Shown: in pieces, positions 11,190 through 30,357 of the stretch
Numbering within the stretch: the first letter of the stretch is position 1
Layout of the letters: every line of letters starts with the position of its first letter
DNA from: Microplitis mediator
Lineage: Eukaryota; Arthropoda; Insecta; Hymenoptera; Braconidae
Assembly (NCBI RefSeq): GCF_029852145.1
Contig: NC_079972.1
Location: 8,864,986-8,928,985 of the forward strand
Direction: 5' to 3'
Length of the DNA stretch: 64,000 nt
Position numbers and translations under genes: made by a program
Notes under the pieces: model-generated
Databases searched by the model: none
What the model was told of the DNA's origin: nothing
Seen by the model: the letters and a program-made list of their open reading frames with translations, nothing else

Positions 11190-11697
11190 CAAGAAAACTC
11201 GTTAAATTTCAATATAATTACTATATAATTATTATTGTTATAATCGTCTATTGAATTTATTATTATCATTTTTAATGAACTATTATCAGTGTATAGAATG
11301 ATATAAATCACATTATCTGTGCAGCAGTATAGTACAATGAATATGTAAATGTATGTATAAATAATAATAGAGCATTATGTACTGTCTTTTGTCGATAAAA
11401 TCAATAACATAAATCGACAGGCAGACAGACAGATATCTAAAAAAAAAAAAAACATCAAATATAAAAACGAAGATGGGAATGCAACTGGGGCGCGTTGAAT
11501 AATCGATTTTCCACCATCTCTCCTTGGATTTAATTCAACAGATAGTATGCGATGTAATGCGTACTCAATATTCATAACTCACCTTTTTTTATTATTAATA
11601 AATACAAAGCCAAGTTTATCTTTGCATTAATTACGCGATGGCTTATTGTAGATAATAAAAAATTGATATATCGAAAAAAAAAAAAAAAAAAAAAGTT
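10928..11697. other. Gene-free interval with poly-A tract
   Basis: No supported gene. It includes a long A run near 11161-11189 and another at 11676-11694. The latter serves as the T-tract terminator of the adjacent minus-strand tRNA. Confidence 0.4.
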
Positions 11698-11770
11698 TGC
11701 CCCCAGAGAGATTTGAACTCTCGACCCCTGGTTTACAAGACCAGTGCTCTAACCCCTGAGCTATGGAGGC
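11698..11770 (-). tRNA. tRNA-Thr (anticodon UGU)
   Basis: The reverse complement gives a full 73-nt cloverleaf. The acceptor stem GCCTCCA pairs with TGGGGGC (one G-T pair) and is followed by discriminator A. The D arm is TAGCTCAGGGGTTAGAGCA, the anticodon loop CTTGTAA carries TGT in a five-base-pair CTGGT/ACCAG stem, and the T arm contains GAGTTCAAATCTC. A long T run follows immediately downstream on the minus strand as the RNA polymerase III terminator. No intron and no mispaired stem are seen, so it is likely functional. Confidence 0.95.
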
Positions 11771-11799
11771 GACGTGGAATTAGAGGCGAAAAAAAAGCG

Positions 11800-12529
11800 T
11801 TATAAGCCTCGACTACTTTTTTTGACAAAAAAACAATATTTCGAAAACTATATTTAGTGAGAAATTTAAAAAAATTTTCTTTTTTTGTTTCACTATCAAC
11901 GAAATATCTTTTAATATATTTTTTTTCGTGGATGAATAAAAAGTAGCTGTCGTGGGCACTTAAATAAAAGAAATTTTTATACACAGTAAATAAGGATTCG
12001 TCAAAATCAACACTCATCACGTGTAAAACGAACGTTTTACACTCATTTATATGTTATTTTAACATGTTGTGAGAGTTAAAAAAAGTTACGCACGTATTTG
12101 TTAAAAGTAAAAATTTTCCAAAAATTCTTTTGTAATGTTCGACATTATTTTTAACATATTTTGTGTGTTGATTTTACAGTAACATATAAAAAGTGTTACT
12201 TTCGAATAAAATAACATTTTTGTGTGTTAAAAAATCAATCGATAACGACAATTCAAACAAGATAAATACTGTGGGTTAAATTGACACACAAAAGTGTTGA
12301 AAATACAACACTCAGAATTTTAACGGTGTCACGACTAAATATTTGACCCTAAATATCTAACGTCAAAATATCTAAGAAATTAGATCTAATCCAAAAATAT
12401 CTTGTACCGTAATAGAATTAAAACCTGATCTAAAACCAAAAACGATGATCGTTGATTAAAATATTTTGTCATTAGATCTTTTGTCGTCAGATATTTTAAA
12501 TTAGATATTCTGAATTAGTTACTTAGTCA
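11800..12529. repeat. Degenerate repeat sequence rich in gtgttgaaa/aacac motifs
   Basis: From about 12015 to 12325 repeated aacac/gtgtt words occur, with a local palindrome gtgtaaaacgaacgttttacac. They resemble the interior of the TIR element at 22722-23522. No boundaries or coding sequence could be defined. Confidence 0.4.
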
Positions 12530-12810
12530 CCCGATAAAAAAAGATTTTGTATAATTATATATAATTATATATAAGTCCATATATAATCAGATCTGAAAAT
12601 TGGCCAGGCCTGATCATATATAATCATATATGATTAGATATAATCATGCATGAATGAATATAGTCATTTTTAAAATCTCATTGAAAATATCTGTAAATTA
12701 TTAATTAAGTGATTTAATTAAGATTTATTGTCTTCATTAATATAAATGTTGGTTAAATTAAAATTACAAAAAAAATTAAAATTACTATTAATAAACTATT
12801 AATATAATAC

Positions 12811-12900
12811 GGGGTCACCCGTCCAATTAATGACCCACGTCGATGCTGCTTAACTCTGGTAATCGCTTGATAGTAGTCTGGTCCTCTCGTCTGCTATGCA
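12811..12900 (-). pseudogene. 5S rRNA-derived fragment
   Basis: Read on the minus strand, gcgattaccagagttaagca then gcatcgacgtgggtcattaa then ttggacgggtgacc aligns with the 5S rRNA internal control region (CGATCACCGAAGTTAAGCA ... TTGGATGGGTGACCG). The homology stops just after the C box, so the 5S 3' end is missing. It is either a truncated 5S-headed SINE or a 5S pseudogene. It is distinct in sequence from the SINE at 7658. Confidence 0.75.
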
Positions 12901-13248
12901 CTTATAATTAAGGAAAATTTATGGCATTACTTAACCCAAATAATGAAATTGATACATCCTACGTAAATAATGCACCTAATGGATTTGGTTTTGTATATAA
13001 ATTACAATAGAATTCATTAGATAGTTATAATCAAATCTTTTTATCTATAGATATATAAACTTATAAATATCCATATATAAATCGATATCTATTTATACTT
13101 TTAAAATTCTGCCGAAACCTTTGAACATTTTTTACGTAATGGGGATTTAAGTTTGATTGATAGCTGACAAAATAAAAATTAAATGACATTAATATTAAAA
13201 TTGTCACATTATGTTAAATATATATATTGGACCTCTATACATAATTAG

Positions 13249-14292
13249 TAAGGCTGTACATCTAAACCGGCTTAACCGGTTAAAAAAGTTAACCAGGTTA
13301 ATTAGCTGGCTAGCTCGTCAGCTTAGCTAATTTAACCGGTTAACTTCATTAGCTTGGCTAAGCAGCCAAAGGCTTAACCGGTTAACTCAAATTAGCTAGG
13401 CTAATTAGCTGAGGGTTTAATCGGTTAAATGGTTAATTTTTTTTTTCATCTATTCGCTACCTTATCTTAAAAAATATATATGAAATATCATATTTATTTA
13501 ATTTTAGACCGAAAAAGCTATAACAAAAAATTTATACTATTAGTTAAAAAAAAATTCAATTCAATTTTGAAAATTATTTAATTAAAAATATATATCGCGT
13601 TAATTATGCCAAAAGGGCGTATCTCAAAATATACGCCTTTTTGGCTATGTAAAATTAAAAAGGCGTATTAAAAAATCTTCTTTTTCCGGATAAATTTGGG
13701 AATTTCACAACAAAAAACTATCTAGAAAAAAACGAAAAAAAAATTTAAAAGCCAAAAGGGCGTACCATTTTTATCCTTTTCAATTATTATTAATTCTTAG
13801 CGAAAAAAAAAATCAAGAGAACAGTAAAATAAATGACTTTAAAACTCGATCAACTGGAGAAAAACATTAAATTAAATGAAAAAAACGTTCCCAAGTTGAT
13901 CAGAAAAAAAGATATTTTTATACGCCCTTTTGGCATAAGTAACGCGATATATATTTTTAATTAAATAATTTTCAAAATTGAATTGAATTTTTTTTAACTA
14001 ATAGTATAAATTTTTTGTTATAGCTTTTTCGGTCTAAAATTAAATAAATATGATATTTCATATATATTTTTTAAGATAAGGTAGCGAATAAATGAAAAAA
14101 AAAATTAACCATTTAACGGATTAAACCCTCAGCTAATTAGCCTAGCTAATTTGAGTTAACCGGTTAAGCCTTTGGCTGCTTAGCCAAGCTAATGAAGTTA
14201 ACCGGTTAAATTAGCTAAGCTGGCGAGCTAGCCAGCTAATTAACCTGGTTAACTTTTTTAACCGGTTAAGCCGGTTTAGATGTACAGCCCTA
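13249..14292. mobile_element. hAT-type foldback MITE with 8-bp TSD
   Basis: Both ends read TA(A/G)GGCTGTACATCTAAACC in inverted orientation. Perfect 8-bp repeats ataattag border the element at 13241-13248 and 14293-14300. An 8-bp duplication with TAGGG-type ends is diagnostic of hAT. The inverted arms are about 370 bp each (13249-13620 against 13920-14292), nearly identical, and carry repeated ttaaccggttaa boxes. The roughly 300-bp centre repeats gccaaaaagggcgta words. No reading frame exists, so it would need a transposase in trans. Confidence 0.92.
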
Positions 14293-14390
14293 ATAATTAG
14301 ATATTTATAGGTTTCATATCATTAAAGTCTGATCATATCTAATCATATATAGACATATATATAACTACAGATAAGTTTATATCAGTCGTG

Positions 14391-14820
14391 TCTGATCAGA
14401 TCTAATTATATATAGACTTATATATAATTAGACCTGATCATATATAGGCTTATACATGATTATACCTAGCCTTCATCATCCAGGTCTGATCAGATCTAAT
14501 TATATATAGACTTATATATAATTAGACCTGATTATATATAGGCTTATATATGATTATATCTAGCCTTCATCAGTTAGATCTAATTATATATGTCTATGTA
14601 TAATTAGACCTGATCTTATATAGACTTATATATGATTATACCTAGCCTCCATCATCCAGGTCTGATCAGATCTAATTATATATAGGTTCATATACAATTA
14701 TATATAATTCCATGTATAATCATATATAATTCCATATATGATTATATATAATTATATATGATATCATATATAATCATATATACTCATATATACTCATATA
14801 TAATCAGACAAAATCATTTT
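14391..14820. repeat. ~92-bp tandem repeat array
   Basis: Units start at about 14391 (tctgatcagatctaattata), 14485, 14576 and 14661. They share tatatagacttatatataat, agacctgat and ctagccttcatcatccagg. The last unit degrades into simple tatataatcatatat sequence. It lies just inside the right terminus of the outer element. Confidence 0.7.
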
Positions 14821-15054
14821 TTATCGGGCATGTAACCATTTTAACACACACTTTTTTTTACACTTTGCCGATTCGTTTTTAAATGTGTAGTTAATTTAAT
14901 TTAAAATCCATTTCCGTTAAATTTTTCTTGTCGATAATAAAATAATCTTTTAATTCGTTTGCACTGAAAAATAATATTTTGTTAATAGTAATACTGTTAG
15001 GTTATAGTCATCATCAAAAAATTAAACAAAAACATTGTAGGCTATGAATATAGC

Positions 15055-15303
15055 AATACTTTATTTGCGTAAAGGTTATACTGGTATATTATTTATACAA
15101 TGTTTTGTCAAATTAACTATCTGAAGTTCTCTAAGAAAGTAAGCCGTTGTCCTTTTTTACCCTCACTCTTAGAAAATGAGCCTAATTTCATACCATGACT
15201 ACACACTGACATGTATCACAAGATATTCATGTACGAAATTAACTTATTCGATCGATTGAGTAAGGAATCTACCTTCCATTTCGGCTGCCGAATGGCCTTT
15301 TTT
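15055..15303 (+). repeat. ~250-bp repeated element with hairpin plus T-tract, copy 1
   Basis: It matches 21169-21413 over its whole length at roughly 80 % by eye. Strongest blocks are tgttttgtcaaat, caactatctgaagttctct (copy 2 spelling), cactcttagaaaa, gagcctaatttcata and ctaccttccatttcggctgc. Both copies end with a small inverted repeat (ccatttcggc/tgccgaatgg) followed by T6-T7, like a polymerase III stop. Each lies upstream of a coding exon of the same gene, copy 1 closely (~80 bp) and copy 2 about 500 bp away. It may be a SINE-like element or a small RNA gene; no A/B boxes are clear. Confidence 0.65.
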
Positions 15304-15384
15304 AATTAATGTTTAATTTATCTTAATTAACAAAGAAAAATTTTCAATACTTATTATTAATTATAAATATTTTCAATCCATTAG

Positions 15385-22454
<7,070 letters not shown>

Positions 22455-22721
22455 ATAAATAATTGATTAATTTTTTATAACAAAAAAAAAACTCAATTAA
22501 TTATGAAATTAAGTATTTTAATAATTTTTCTAATTATAAATTTTATAACAACTTGAAATTTAATTTTAATATTTGATAATAGTGAACAGTATCAACGGTT
22601 TAGCCCTTGGGGCCTTTGGCGTGGCAGAAAATTGACTTTCACTTTTGTGACCCCTGACGATTTAACATTAAGGGTTTATTTTGCAATATACCCGAAATCG
22701 TATGAGTAAACGTATCGTATA
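22455..22721. other. 3' flank of the Ser/Arg-rich gene
   Basis: Presumed 3' untranslated region and downstream sequence. aataaa overlaps the stop and there is a run of A near 22484. Nothing else was recognised. Confidence 0.4.
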
Positions 22722-23522
22722 CAGTAAAAAATATTGTGTATCTGTGTTAAAAACGGTCCGTATTCAATTTTTTGTGTTGATTATTTTGTGTCGAATCAAC
22801 ACAATTTTCTGTGTTACTTTCAAATTTTTAATCGATCTACTATTCAACACTTTAAAAGTGTTACCTAGTACAAAATCGATATTATCAACATTTATTAAGT
22901 GTTACTTTAAAATTAACACATAAAAAATGTTGAAGCGACAGTTGAATTGTGTTAAAAAAAAAACTTTCTTCTATTCACGCGGGAAGCGCCATTAAGCATC
23001 AGTTTTGCTTGGTTAGTTATTATTTTTGTGACATTGATTTTATTTATTTTCAATTAGACATAAAAAAAATAAAGTTGACAAAGTTCATGATTCGCATAGT
23101 AAAAAAAAAAAAAATTATTTAAAAATTGCATCTGTGGCTTTTTTACTTTTCTACGTGCGCACATTTTTATTTTTCATTTTTATTTCGTAATTGATTTGTT
23201 GATAAAAAAATTCAAAAATTGTTAACTGTCTGCTAACTTTAGGATCTTGTTTACTATCACAAAATAGTTAAATGTTAAATAATAATTATTGACACTTTTT
23301 ATAACGTAAAAATAATTCATGGTACAAAAATAAAATGTAAAAGTTAACATTTTTTTTGTGTCGCCATTAACATTTAAAAAGTGTTGAAGTTACTTTTCAT
23401 ATTACTCGAATTGTGTGTTGAAATTTCAACACAAACAGTCTGTGTTGAAAAATAACACAAATATTGTATGGACCGTTTCTAACATACAGATTGTGTTGAT
23501 TTTAACACAATATTTTTTACTG
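22722..23522. mobile_element. TIR element, CAGTAAAAAATATTGTG ends
   Basis: The left terminus cagtaaaaaatattgtg is repeated inverted at the right terminus (cacaatattttttactg). Inside them, aacggtccgtattcaat is mirrored by atattgtatggaccgtt. The left flank is TA and the right is TG, so a TA duplication may have decayed. The 801-bp element has many tgtgttaaaa words and no transposase. Confidence 0.65.
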
Positions 23523-23943
23523 TGCAGCATTAACTTTTATCATGCCACTTGTTAACTCGTTAACGATTTATACATTTTGTCTGAGTATATTGCAAAGAGC
23601 GTTAGGAATATTGTATAAAGAAACAAGCAATAAAAATTACTTGCGAGAGGCATAATATACTAGTGACACCTACCGCAGAGTAGCTAATTAGCCTCTCGAA
23701 ACTCGTTTTACTCTTATAAAATACAACTTTTAATATACAGTAACTAGCAAATCGAGATAGTGCTCTGCGGACTTTTTAAACAAAAAATTCATAGCTAAAA
23801 AAATAACACGTTTTAGCAGTGGTAGCGTGTTTCACAAAATTAACCGATTTTGGCTGCACGGATAGCACTTTGATCGATGTAGAAAAAAGTTAATCTGACA
23901 TCTACGATTTCGGGATAATTGAATTTTTAAATAACTGCACTGA

Positions 23944-24180
23944 AAAAAATAATTTCGTCATCGTAACGAATAACGGGACAATGAAAAAACGTATTATTAT
24001 AACAAAATCGAATTACTTACAGTAACAAATAAGTTTGACGAAATAAAAAAAAATTCAGTTTGTTTCTGCAAAGAGAATTTTTGTATTAGCAAGTAACCTT
24101 CGTTGCAACAACAAATAATATTTTTTTACTGAAACAAATGATGCTTTGTTACCATAATAAATAATAACGAAAAAATATTT
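23944..24180. repeat. Fragment related to the 39956 MITE
   Basis: cactgaaaaaaataatttcg, cgtaacgaataacgggac and repeated taacaaa words correspond in inverted order to the right half of 39956-40406 (ttcgttatcccgtc, acgaaattcg). It has one end only and decayed boundaries. Confidence 0.4.
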
Positions 24181-24596
24181 CTTTTATTAATTTTGAAGTG
24201 ATTGTTTCGCCTAACAAAATTTTAAGATGTCTTTAAGCGATAAAAAAAAACATTCAATTTCTTTTAATAAATAAAACGAAAAAAAATTGTTAAAAGAAAA
24301 TCTTTATCGCCAATTATTTTAGAATGACTTTTTTGCTCCGGATAATCGTATTGCCGATAATTTCCTGTAAACTCACTATTTAACCTCTTTGTACATATCA
24401 TGAAACCCGTTTACTGTAATTTAGAAAAAATTCATTTTTTTACTCCAACAAACCAATTTTTTTTTTGGTAGAGCAGATAGAAAATCTATATTACGACTGA
24501 AAATATTACCTGATAGTTTGGAAAAATTATATTGGTTATAACAAATTAACCTTGTTATTAATCTCGCCTCGCTCGTGCGAGATAGATGCATGTATA

Positions 24597-24779
24597 GTCG
24601 TCCCAACGAAAGCTCAGAATTTTTTCCCCATCACAGTTTCTTCCCCCACCCTTTGAATGTTGATTTTGGTGACTTTGGCACTTGCGCTCATTTAATGGTG
24701 CATGCGCTCATTCTGATATTCTAGTGGTGAGGTAAGAAACTGGTGGGAAAAAAATCCTAAGCTTTCGTTGGGACGACGA
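24597..24779. mobile_element. Small palindromic MITE, GTCGTCCCAACGAAAGC ends
   Basis: Arms of about 35 bp (gtcgtcccaacgaaagctca then gaattttttccc) are mirrored as gggaaaaaaatcc then taagctttcgttgggacgac. TA occurs on each side. The central part contains gcgctcat words, also seen in the hairpin at 46487-46617. Confidence 0.75.
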
Positions 24780-24961
24780 TACTCGTCCTCGTTGATAATG
24801 TAACATAACCTTAGACGAGTGTTAACATAACAAGTATACCGGATTTCTCGTTTTTATCATACGTGTCGAACAATATTTTTTATAACGATAATAGTAGTTT
24901 ATGCTGCATGTGGACTAAAGAGTGAATAATTTGACAATCATCTTGTCGCGACATGACTCTA

Positions 24962-25325
24962 ATCCTTAACGGCCACACGGGGTAACTAGTTACCCCAGGC
25001 TCAGAAAAAGTATAATTAGAGATCAAAAACCTTCGTCATTGATACAAGTAACGACATTTGCCCGTGGTAGACAAGTGTGAGATATGACTCCATTACACAG
25101 AAAGCCGAAAAACTAGTCACAAATATAACCAGTTTTTAGAACGTCATCTATAAATTAACCGATAAAAATCATTATAAATGTTAAAGAACTCTTCAACAAA
25201 CATGAAACAATCGGTTAGAAGTCTTAAAACACCCATATATCTTGTACAACTAAGTTTTTCAGCGTGTGGTAATGAGTTACCCCATGTGACCGCTGTGGCC
25301 TGACTGAGGTGTGGCCGCTAAGGAT
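24962..25325. mobile_element. TA-flanked MITE, ATCCTTAACGGCCACAC ends
   Basis: The left end atccttaacggccacac is mirrored by gtgtggccgctaaggat. TA flanks both sides (24960-24961 and 25326-25327). About 364 bp, non-coding, with an inner inverted pair around gttacccc/ggggtaac. A Tc1/mariner-like target choice. Confidence 0.8.
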
Positions 25326-25385
25326 TAAAGCGAATGGCGTGGTCAGGATTGTCATGTTCGCTTTTTAGTCCACCTGTAGGATACA

Positions 25386-25790
25386 TTATTTTTTGCAAAT
25401 CCTGCTATGAAAGTTCAATTTTCGAGAAGTAAAAAATTAAAATTCTATTTTAAATCAAATTTTTCAAGGTTATTAAGCTATTTATCATATACAATACATA
25501 TCACATGAGCGACAAAAAGTAATGCGTTGTCGCAACGTGTGGTGGCGTTTTACTCGCTTCAAGACAATCACATTGTTAGTTACAAAGAGCAAAATTAAAT
25601 AATGTCACTGGTCGTGACATCTTATTACTACGTTAGTGTAGTAAAGTTAAAACTGTAAAGTTATAGCCTATTTGGCGCACAAGTGCGGTTAAGTAAAATG
25701 TATAGGCAAGGCTGTATATATTTGGCGCTTCCGACACGATTTACAGCGTTCGGAAATTGAACTTTCAAAGCAGGTGTTGCAAAAAATATA
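25386..25790. mobile_element. TIR element, TTTTTTGCAA...CTGC ends
   Basis: The left arm (ttattttttgcaaatcctgc then tatgaaagttcaatttt) and the inverted right arm (attttttgcaacacctgctt then tgaaagttcaatttcc) agree over about 38 bp. The 405 bp enclose no frame. The target duplication is unclear. Confidence 0.7.
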
Positions 25791-25799
25791 TATTTAAAA

Positions 25800-27190
25800 C
25801 CAAATTCCATAAATATTCCTACTTTTTATTGTTCGATATTATATTTTCTTTCATTTCTTAACTATATTTGTGCCAGATAATTATGAAACTTGAATAGAAT
25901 AATATGTGTCAAGCTTAACGCAATGTGTATTAAAATAATTGGTTACAATCAAGTAAATTTATGGCAGAAATTTTTTAATAAAAAAAATTAAATATGTTTT
26001 TTCGTTTATTTTCTTGAAAGATTCTTATCGCTGCAATAAAAAATTGAGAAAGAGAGAGAGAGAGAAAGGAGTTTTATAATAATATTGTCAACGAGCTTGT
26101 ACAAAGGAGTCGTAGAATTAAAAACTAAATATTTAATAAATATATCGGTTATTATTTGATAATAATTATACTGATTAAATTGTCAATTTGAATAAAAAAT
26201 TGTTAGTTAAAGCTGAAAACATTGTTAATAGTAAATAAGTTAAAGCCATTGATAAATAAATGTCTTCACTTCTCAATGCCTTCTAATGTGAAAAAAAAAA
26301 ATTTATCAACGTTACTTATCTATTGTAAGACTTTCATGAATTGCGGTTTAGTAATATGACAATCACTAACCATCAATTATTTATCATAAAAATAATATTC
26401 ATGTACTTTTCAAGTTTAAGGAGACCGCTAGTTTTGAAACAATCGTAGCTGTCATATTCGAAATCTTGTTACGAAATATACTATTAAAACTTTTCTTTTT
26501 TTTGAGGAAAATGGATTGACTTGACATGAACGTTTTTTTAGTAAGAAAAATTTTATTAAAAAATAAATAAATGTTGTATATCTCGAGCACGAAAGCCTTG
26601 AGTGCTACTGTCGTTTAACAATTTTTCGTTGTTATATTTACGTTTAAGCATTTATCATTTTTCATGTTTGTTTACCCGATATTTTTTAAAAACTAGTTCA
26701 CGATGAAAAATGAGGATAAAACGTCTAATAATGTTTTATTATGCTGTCAACGAAATTTGAAATAGGCAAATAAGTCTCTACAAAATTGTGATGCTACATC
26801 AAGAACTATTTCACAGTTCTTGAAACATATCGATGAGTTTTAATAAAAATTACTTTTGCCCGCGGTAATAATTAAAGTGTAGCATAACAGTTTTTGGGAG
26901 ACTCATTTGCCTGTTTTGAGTTTGGTCGACAGCATAATAAAAATTAGTTAACTTTTTATCCTCATTTGTTTCCGTGTTGGTAAAAACTGCCGATAAAAAG
27001 TCGATTGCAAATAAAGTGGTTGAAAAAAACAATCCAATCAACGCATAAGGCGCCTCAACTAAAGAGCAAAATACAATTATAGGTTAGCGTTCTAACACGT
27101 TTTTATGATATCATGCACATGTTTCGTCAATAAAGAAAAAAAAAATACAGTAGAAAACATTTACTAATATATTTAGATAGTAATGCAATT
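25800..27190. other. Gene-free AT-rich interval
   Basis: No supported gene. A short GA-rich run occurs near 26050. The open frames at 26399 and 26850 have no recognisable domain or splice context. Confidence 0.4.
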
Positions 27191-27193
27191 ATA

Positions 27194-28138
27194 CACGGAA
27201 CGAATTTTTTGATGAAAATTACTTTGCAATTTCGAGTAATCCTGAGCCATTCCAAAAAATTAGTATTTTTTATTTCAACTTTTAATATTTTCCGTTGAAA
27301 TATTCATATCACCAGACTCTAATATAGTATAAAATATTATCTTACTCTACTAGTGAGTAATTTTTTAACAGCAGATAAAGTGGTATAATTATATGATTTT
27401 CCACTCTGTTGGGATCCCGTATTTAATCGGTTAATGTGAATATTTTATCTGAATTTACCAATTTTTATTCTACGTGTATTAATTTTTACTCCCCAATATA
27501 CCATTTCTTTAAACTTATTGATGTTATGATGAAAAATTACTTGCACTTCGAATAAAATTTCGAATCTATTGAAGTATTTATTTCTCTAAACTGCAGAGTC
27601 ATAATTCAGTAGTCTTCGTTAATCTTCGGTTAATATCGGCTTCGATTAAATGTCTTTTATTTTCTTCGCGACAACTTACATGTTACGCACACAAACGTAT
27701 GCTTAGAAAAGAAAGACGTTCTCTTTATCTCTCTATAACTTAATATTTATTTTAAAATTTAAACAAATTTTTCATCTTTTTTTTTTCAACACAATACGAG
27801 TAATGTTTTTTTTTCTTTTTTAGACATTTATTTTGTCATATTCTAATGCAATTGTAATTTTTGTTTTAATTCAATTTAAATTTTATAAAATGAATAATCA
27901 ACTTTTTATCATAACCTACGAGTAACAATTGAATTAGAGAGAATTTATTTTGACAGCCACTAGGGGTAATTTTTACTCGTAATTGTAAGTAAAAATTAAT
28001 CTGACTGATTTTTACTCACTGAAAAAGTAAAATTTCGTAATTCAAAAGTAAAAAGTCGTAATGGCCCAAGATTACTCGATTTAGAGTAATTTTTAGATTA
28101 AACGACATGGCAATATTTATACAAAAATTATTTCTGTG
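27194..28138. mobile_element. CACGG-family MITE, copy 2
   Basis: The left end CACGGAACGAATTTTTTG and inverted right end CACAGAAATAATTTTTG are each bordered by TA (27192-27193 and 28139-28140). 945 bp, AT-rich, with several aattactc/gagtaat words and no frame. Confidence 0.65.
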
Positions 28139-28140
28139 TA

Positions 28141-29153
28141 CACAGCTTTTGAAATAAAATTTTGAAAAACTCCTTAATTTTTAGCGTTTTTTCCTTCTTT
28201 TCCTATTATGTTTTCTACTTAGATTATTTCTAAAGGATTTTTATAAAAGGGCTCTCTAGTCGTGACCTTAAAGTTCATACTAACAAACCGCTCATACGAA
28301 TGCTGTTACCAATAAACTTTTTTTCTACCAGAAGAAAATTGAGTATATTTAATAGCCTACAGGCTATGATAAGAGTATATCTTATAAAAGTATAAAATAT
28401 TACAAACTTGCGGTCTCCTTGAATAAAAAAAATTTTTTTTTGCTTGTATTAAAAAATATTTTTAGACTTAAAAAGCGATGCTCAAATTACGATACGCTGA
28501 CAATACATTTATTACTCTAAGTTATTAATATATTATGTTTTTTAAAATGTAATTATTATTGTGATGTAATTGAAGGGAATAATTTTACGAAGCAAGTATG
28601 ATTTTCTATTAATTGTAAGTATTATTTTTTTAAAAAGAAAAATATCGTTCATGTGATTTATTAAATTATTGTCTATAACTACGAATTAAATTTTACCTTG
28701 ACATTTTTTTTGTACTCGAGGCCTATACTATAAAAGAAAAAAGTCTTTGTACTTTTGATAATTATAAATAAATCCATTTTTTAAATTGAGAGCATCGATA
28801 AAAATATTTTGTTGGCTTAAAAATTGCTTTCCGGATTTTCAGGGTGTTTTTATTAGAAATCATAGTTAATGTTTGTTTTTAATTATTTTATAAATACTAT
28901 GTAAACATGTCAATCTCGTGGCCTCTATTGTATAATAAATAACTAAACTTATAAAAATGAATGAAAAAAAAAATAATAGTACAATCACTCCGACAAATGT
29001 TAACATGTAATGTAATATGTCTTAGTGATTAATAATTTATTGATGTAAATATATTTTTATACCCTCTGTGAAAAAATAAAACAAAAAAGTTGAATAAAAT
29101 TATAACGTAACGTTGACAAAATATGTATCTTTACAAATAAATCAAGTTTCGAT
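28141..29153. other. Gene-free AT-rich interval
   Basis: No exon, RNA gene or bounded repeat was recognised. Confidence 0.4.
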
Positions 29154-30357
29154 TAGAGGTGTGCGAATATGTAAATCAAATTTACGAATTGTTTCCCATA
29201 ACAATCTTGTTCAAGGCTTGAGCAAGCCTGGTCTCAAGTTCGATAGACGTTAGTGTCCTTTCCTACCTATGTGTCTTGCTGCAGATACTTGTGGCTAGAG
29301 ATGCGGAACGACCGTCATTTTTATTTTTGTCAGGAAACGGTAATAAGACCGTCACATAATTTTAAAAAAATTCTGTAATGCTGGAATGACCGTCACGTTT
29401 CAAACGGTCACAAATTTCGTCATTTGCATCTATATAGACGTTTTTGACAGAATTTTTTAATAAAGCATTTTTCGAGAATTGATCTTTATAGGCGTTTGTG
29501 ACGAAAATTTTCAATTATAATTTATTCTCAAATAAAAACTATTAAAGAAATCGATCATTGTATTGCCGAAATTTACCAAAATATTTTAGTTTTAGCTTGT
29601 ACAGGTTATCATTTTAAAGTCGAATAAAAATAGTTTTTTCATGTACCATTTTAAAATTCTCTCTTAAAATAACTTTCAATAGATTTCATATAGCTTCATA
29701 TTTAAGATTAATAACGTTATCTTTTGACTGCTAAAAAAATAATTAAATAATATTTCTAGCGGTTAAGTAGTTACAGACCTGAAATTAAAAAAAAAAAAAA
29801 ACAAGTTATGAAATAAAATTTATAGATAAATATTCATAAAAAAATTATTTAACATACTTATATTACTCCAAATTCACTCGCAATAACAAACTGTTATTTT
29901 GCTTTAAGTGTTAGAAATTTACTAGATGGCAGCATTTTCGCTTGCTTGGTCCGGCATTTAACAAACGGTCATGTGACCAAAAACAAGCCTTACACAAGGA
30001 ATTCGGGCCAGATTATAACTCAATTCTGAAGGAAGACTATAGTTTAAAATATTTGCGCATGGCTTGCTCAAGATCTGCTCAAGGCTCAAAATTTACCTTG
30101 AGCCTTGAGCAGATCATGAGCAAGCCATGCGTAAGTACCTGCCGTAAGTTACTGGTGCAGGAAATGCGCCAGAAACTTTTCAACTGCACCATATCTAAGA
30201 TATCTTTAATATTCTTGTGTATAATGCCTTGAGCAAGTCATGCATTCGTCTTGATGACGATTTCTTGCTACAAGATCTTGCGCAAGACCCATACGTAGAA
30301 AAATACACAAGTGACGAGGGGTTTTGCTCAAAGCGAACCCTATTCGCACACCCTTAC
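29154..30357. mobile_element. hAT-like element with GGTGTGCGAATA ends
   Basis: The left end tagaggtgtgcgaata and inverted right end (tagtaagggtgtgcgaata) share the GGTGTGCGAATA core found in the 377-bp hAT MITE at 42267. A long inner palindrome near 30055-30130 (ttgcgcatggcttgctcaag against cttgagcagatcatgagcaa) repeats ctcaaggc/gccttgag words. No 8-bp duplication could be read, so the boundaries may be rearranged. The 96-codon frame at 29942 follows the palindrome and is not a gene. Confidence 0.55.

Larger units (their letters stand above)
12530..14828. mobile_element. Outer TIR element carrying nested insertions
   Basis: The left end cccgataaaaaaagattttg and the reverse complement of the right end cccgataaaaaatgattttg match over about 21 bp, and both continue into TA-rich atataatcatatat sequence. 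Between them lie a 5S-derived fragment, a complete hAT foldback and a tandem array. The element has no coding capacity. Its own target duplication is not evident, so it may instead be an inverted satellite block. Confidence 0.55.

Noticed and set aside
29942..30232. 96-codon frame
   Set aside because: Generated by the inverted ctcaaggc/gccttgag repeat inside the hAT-like element.
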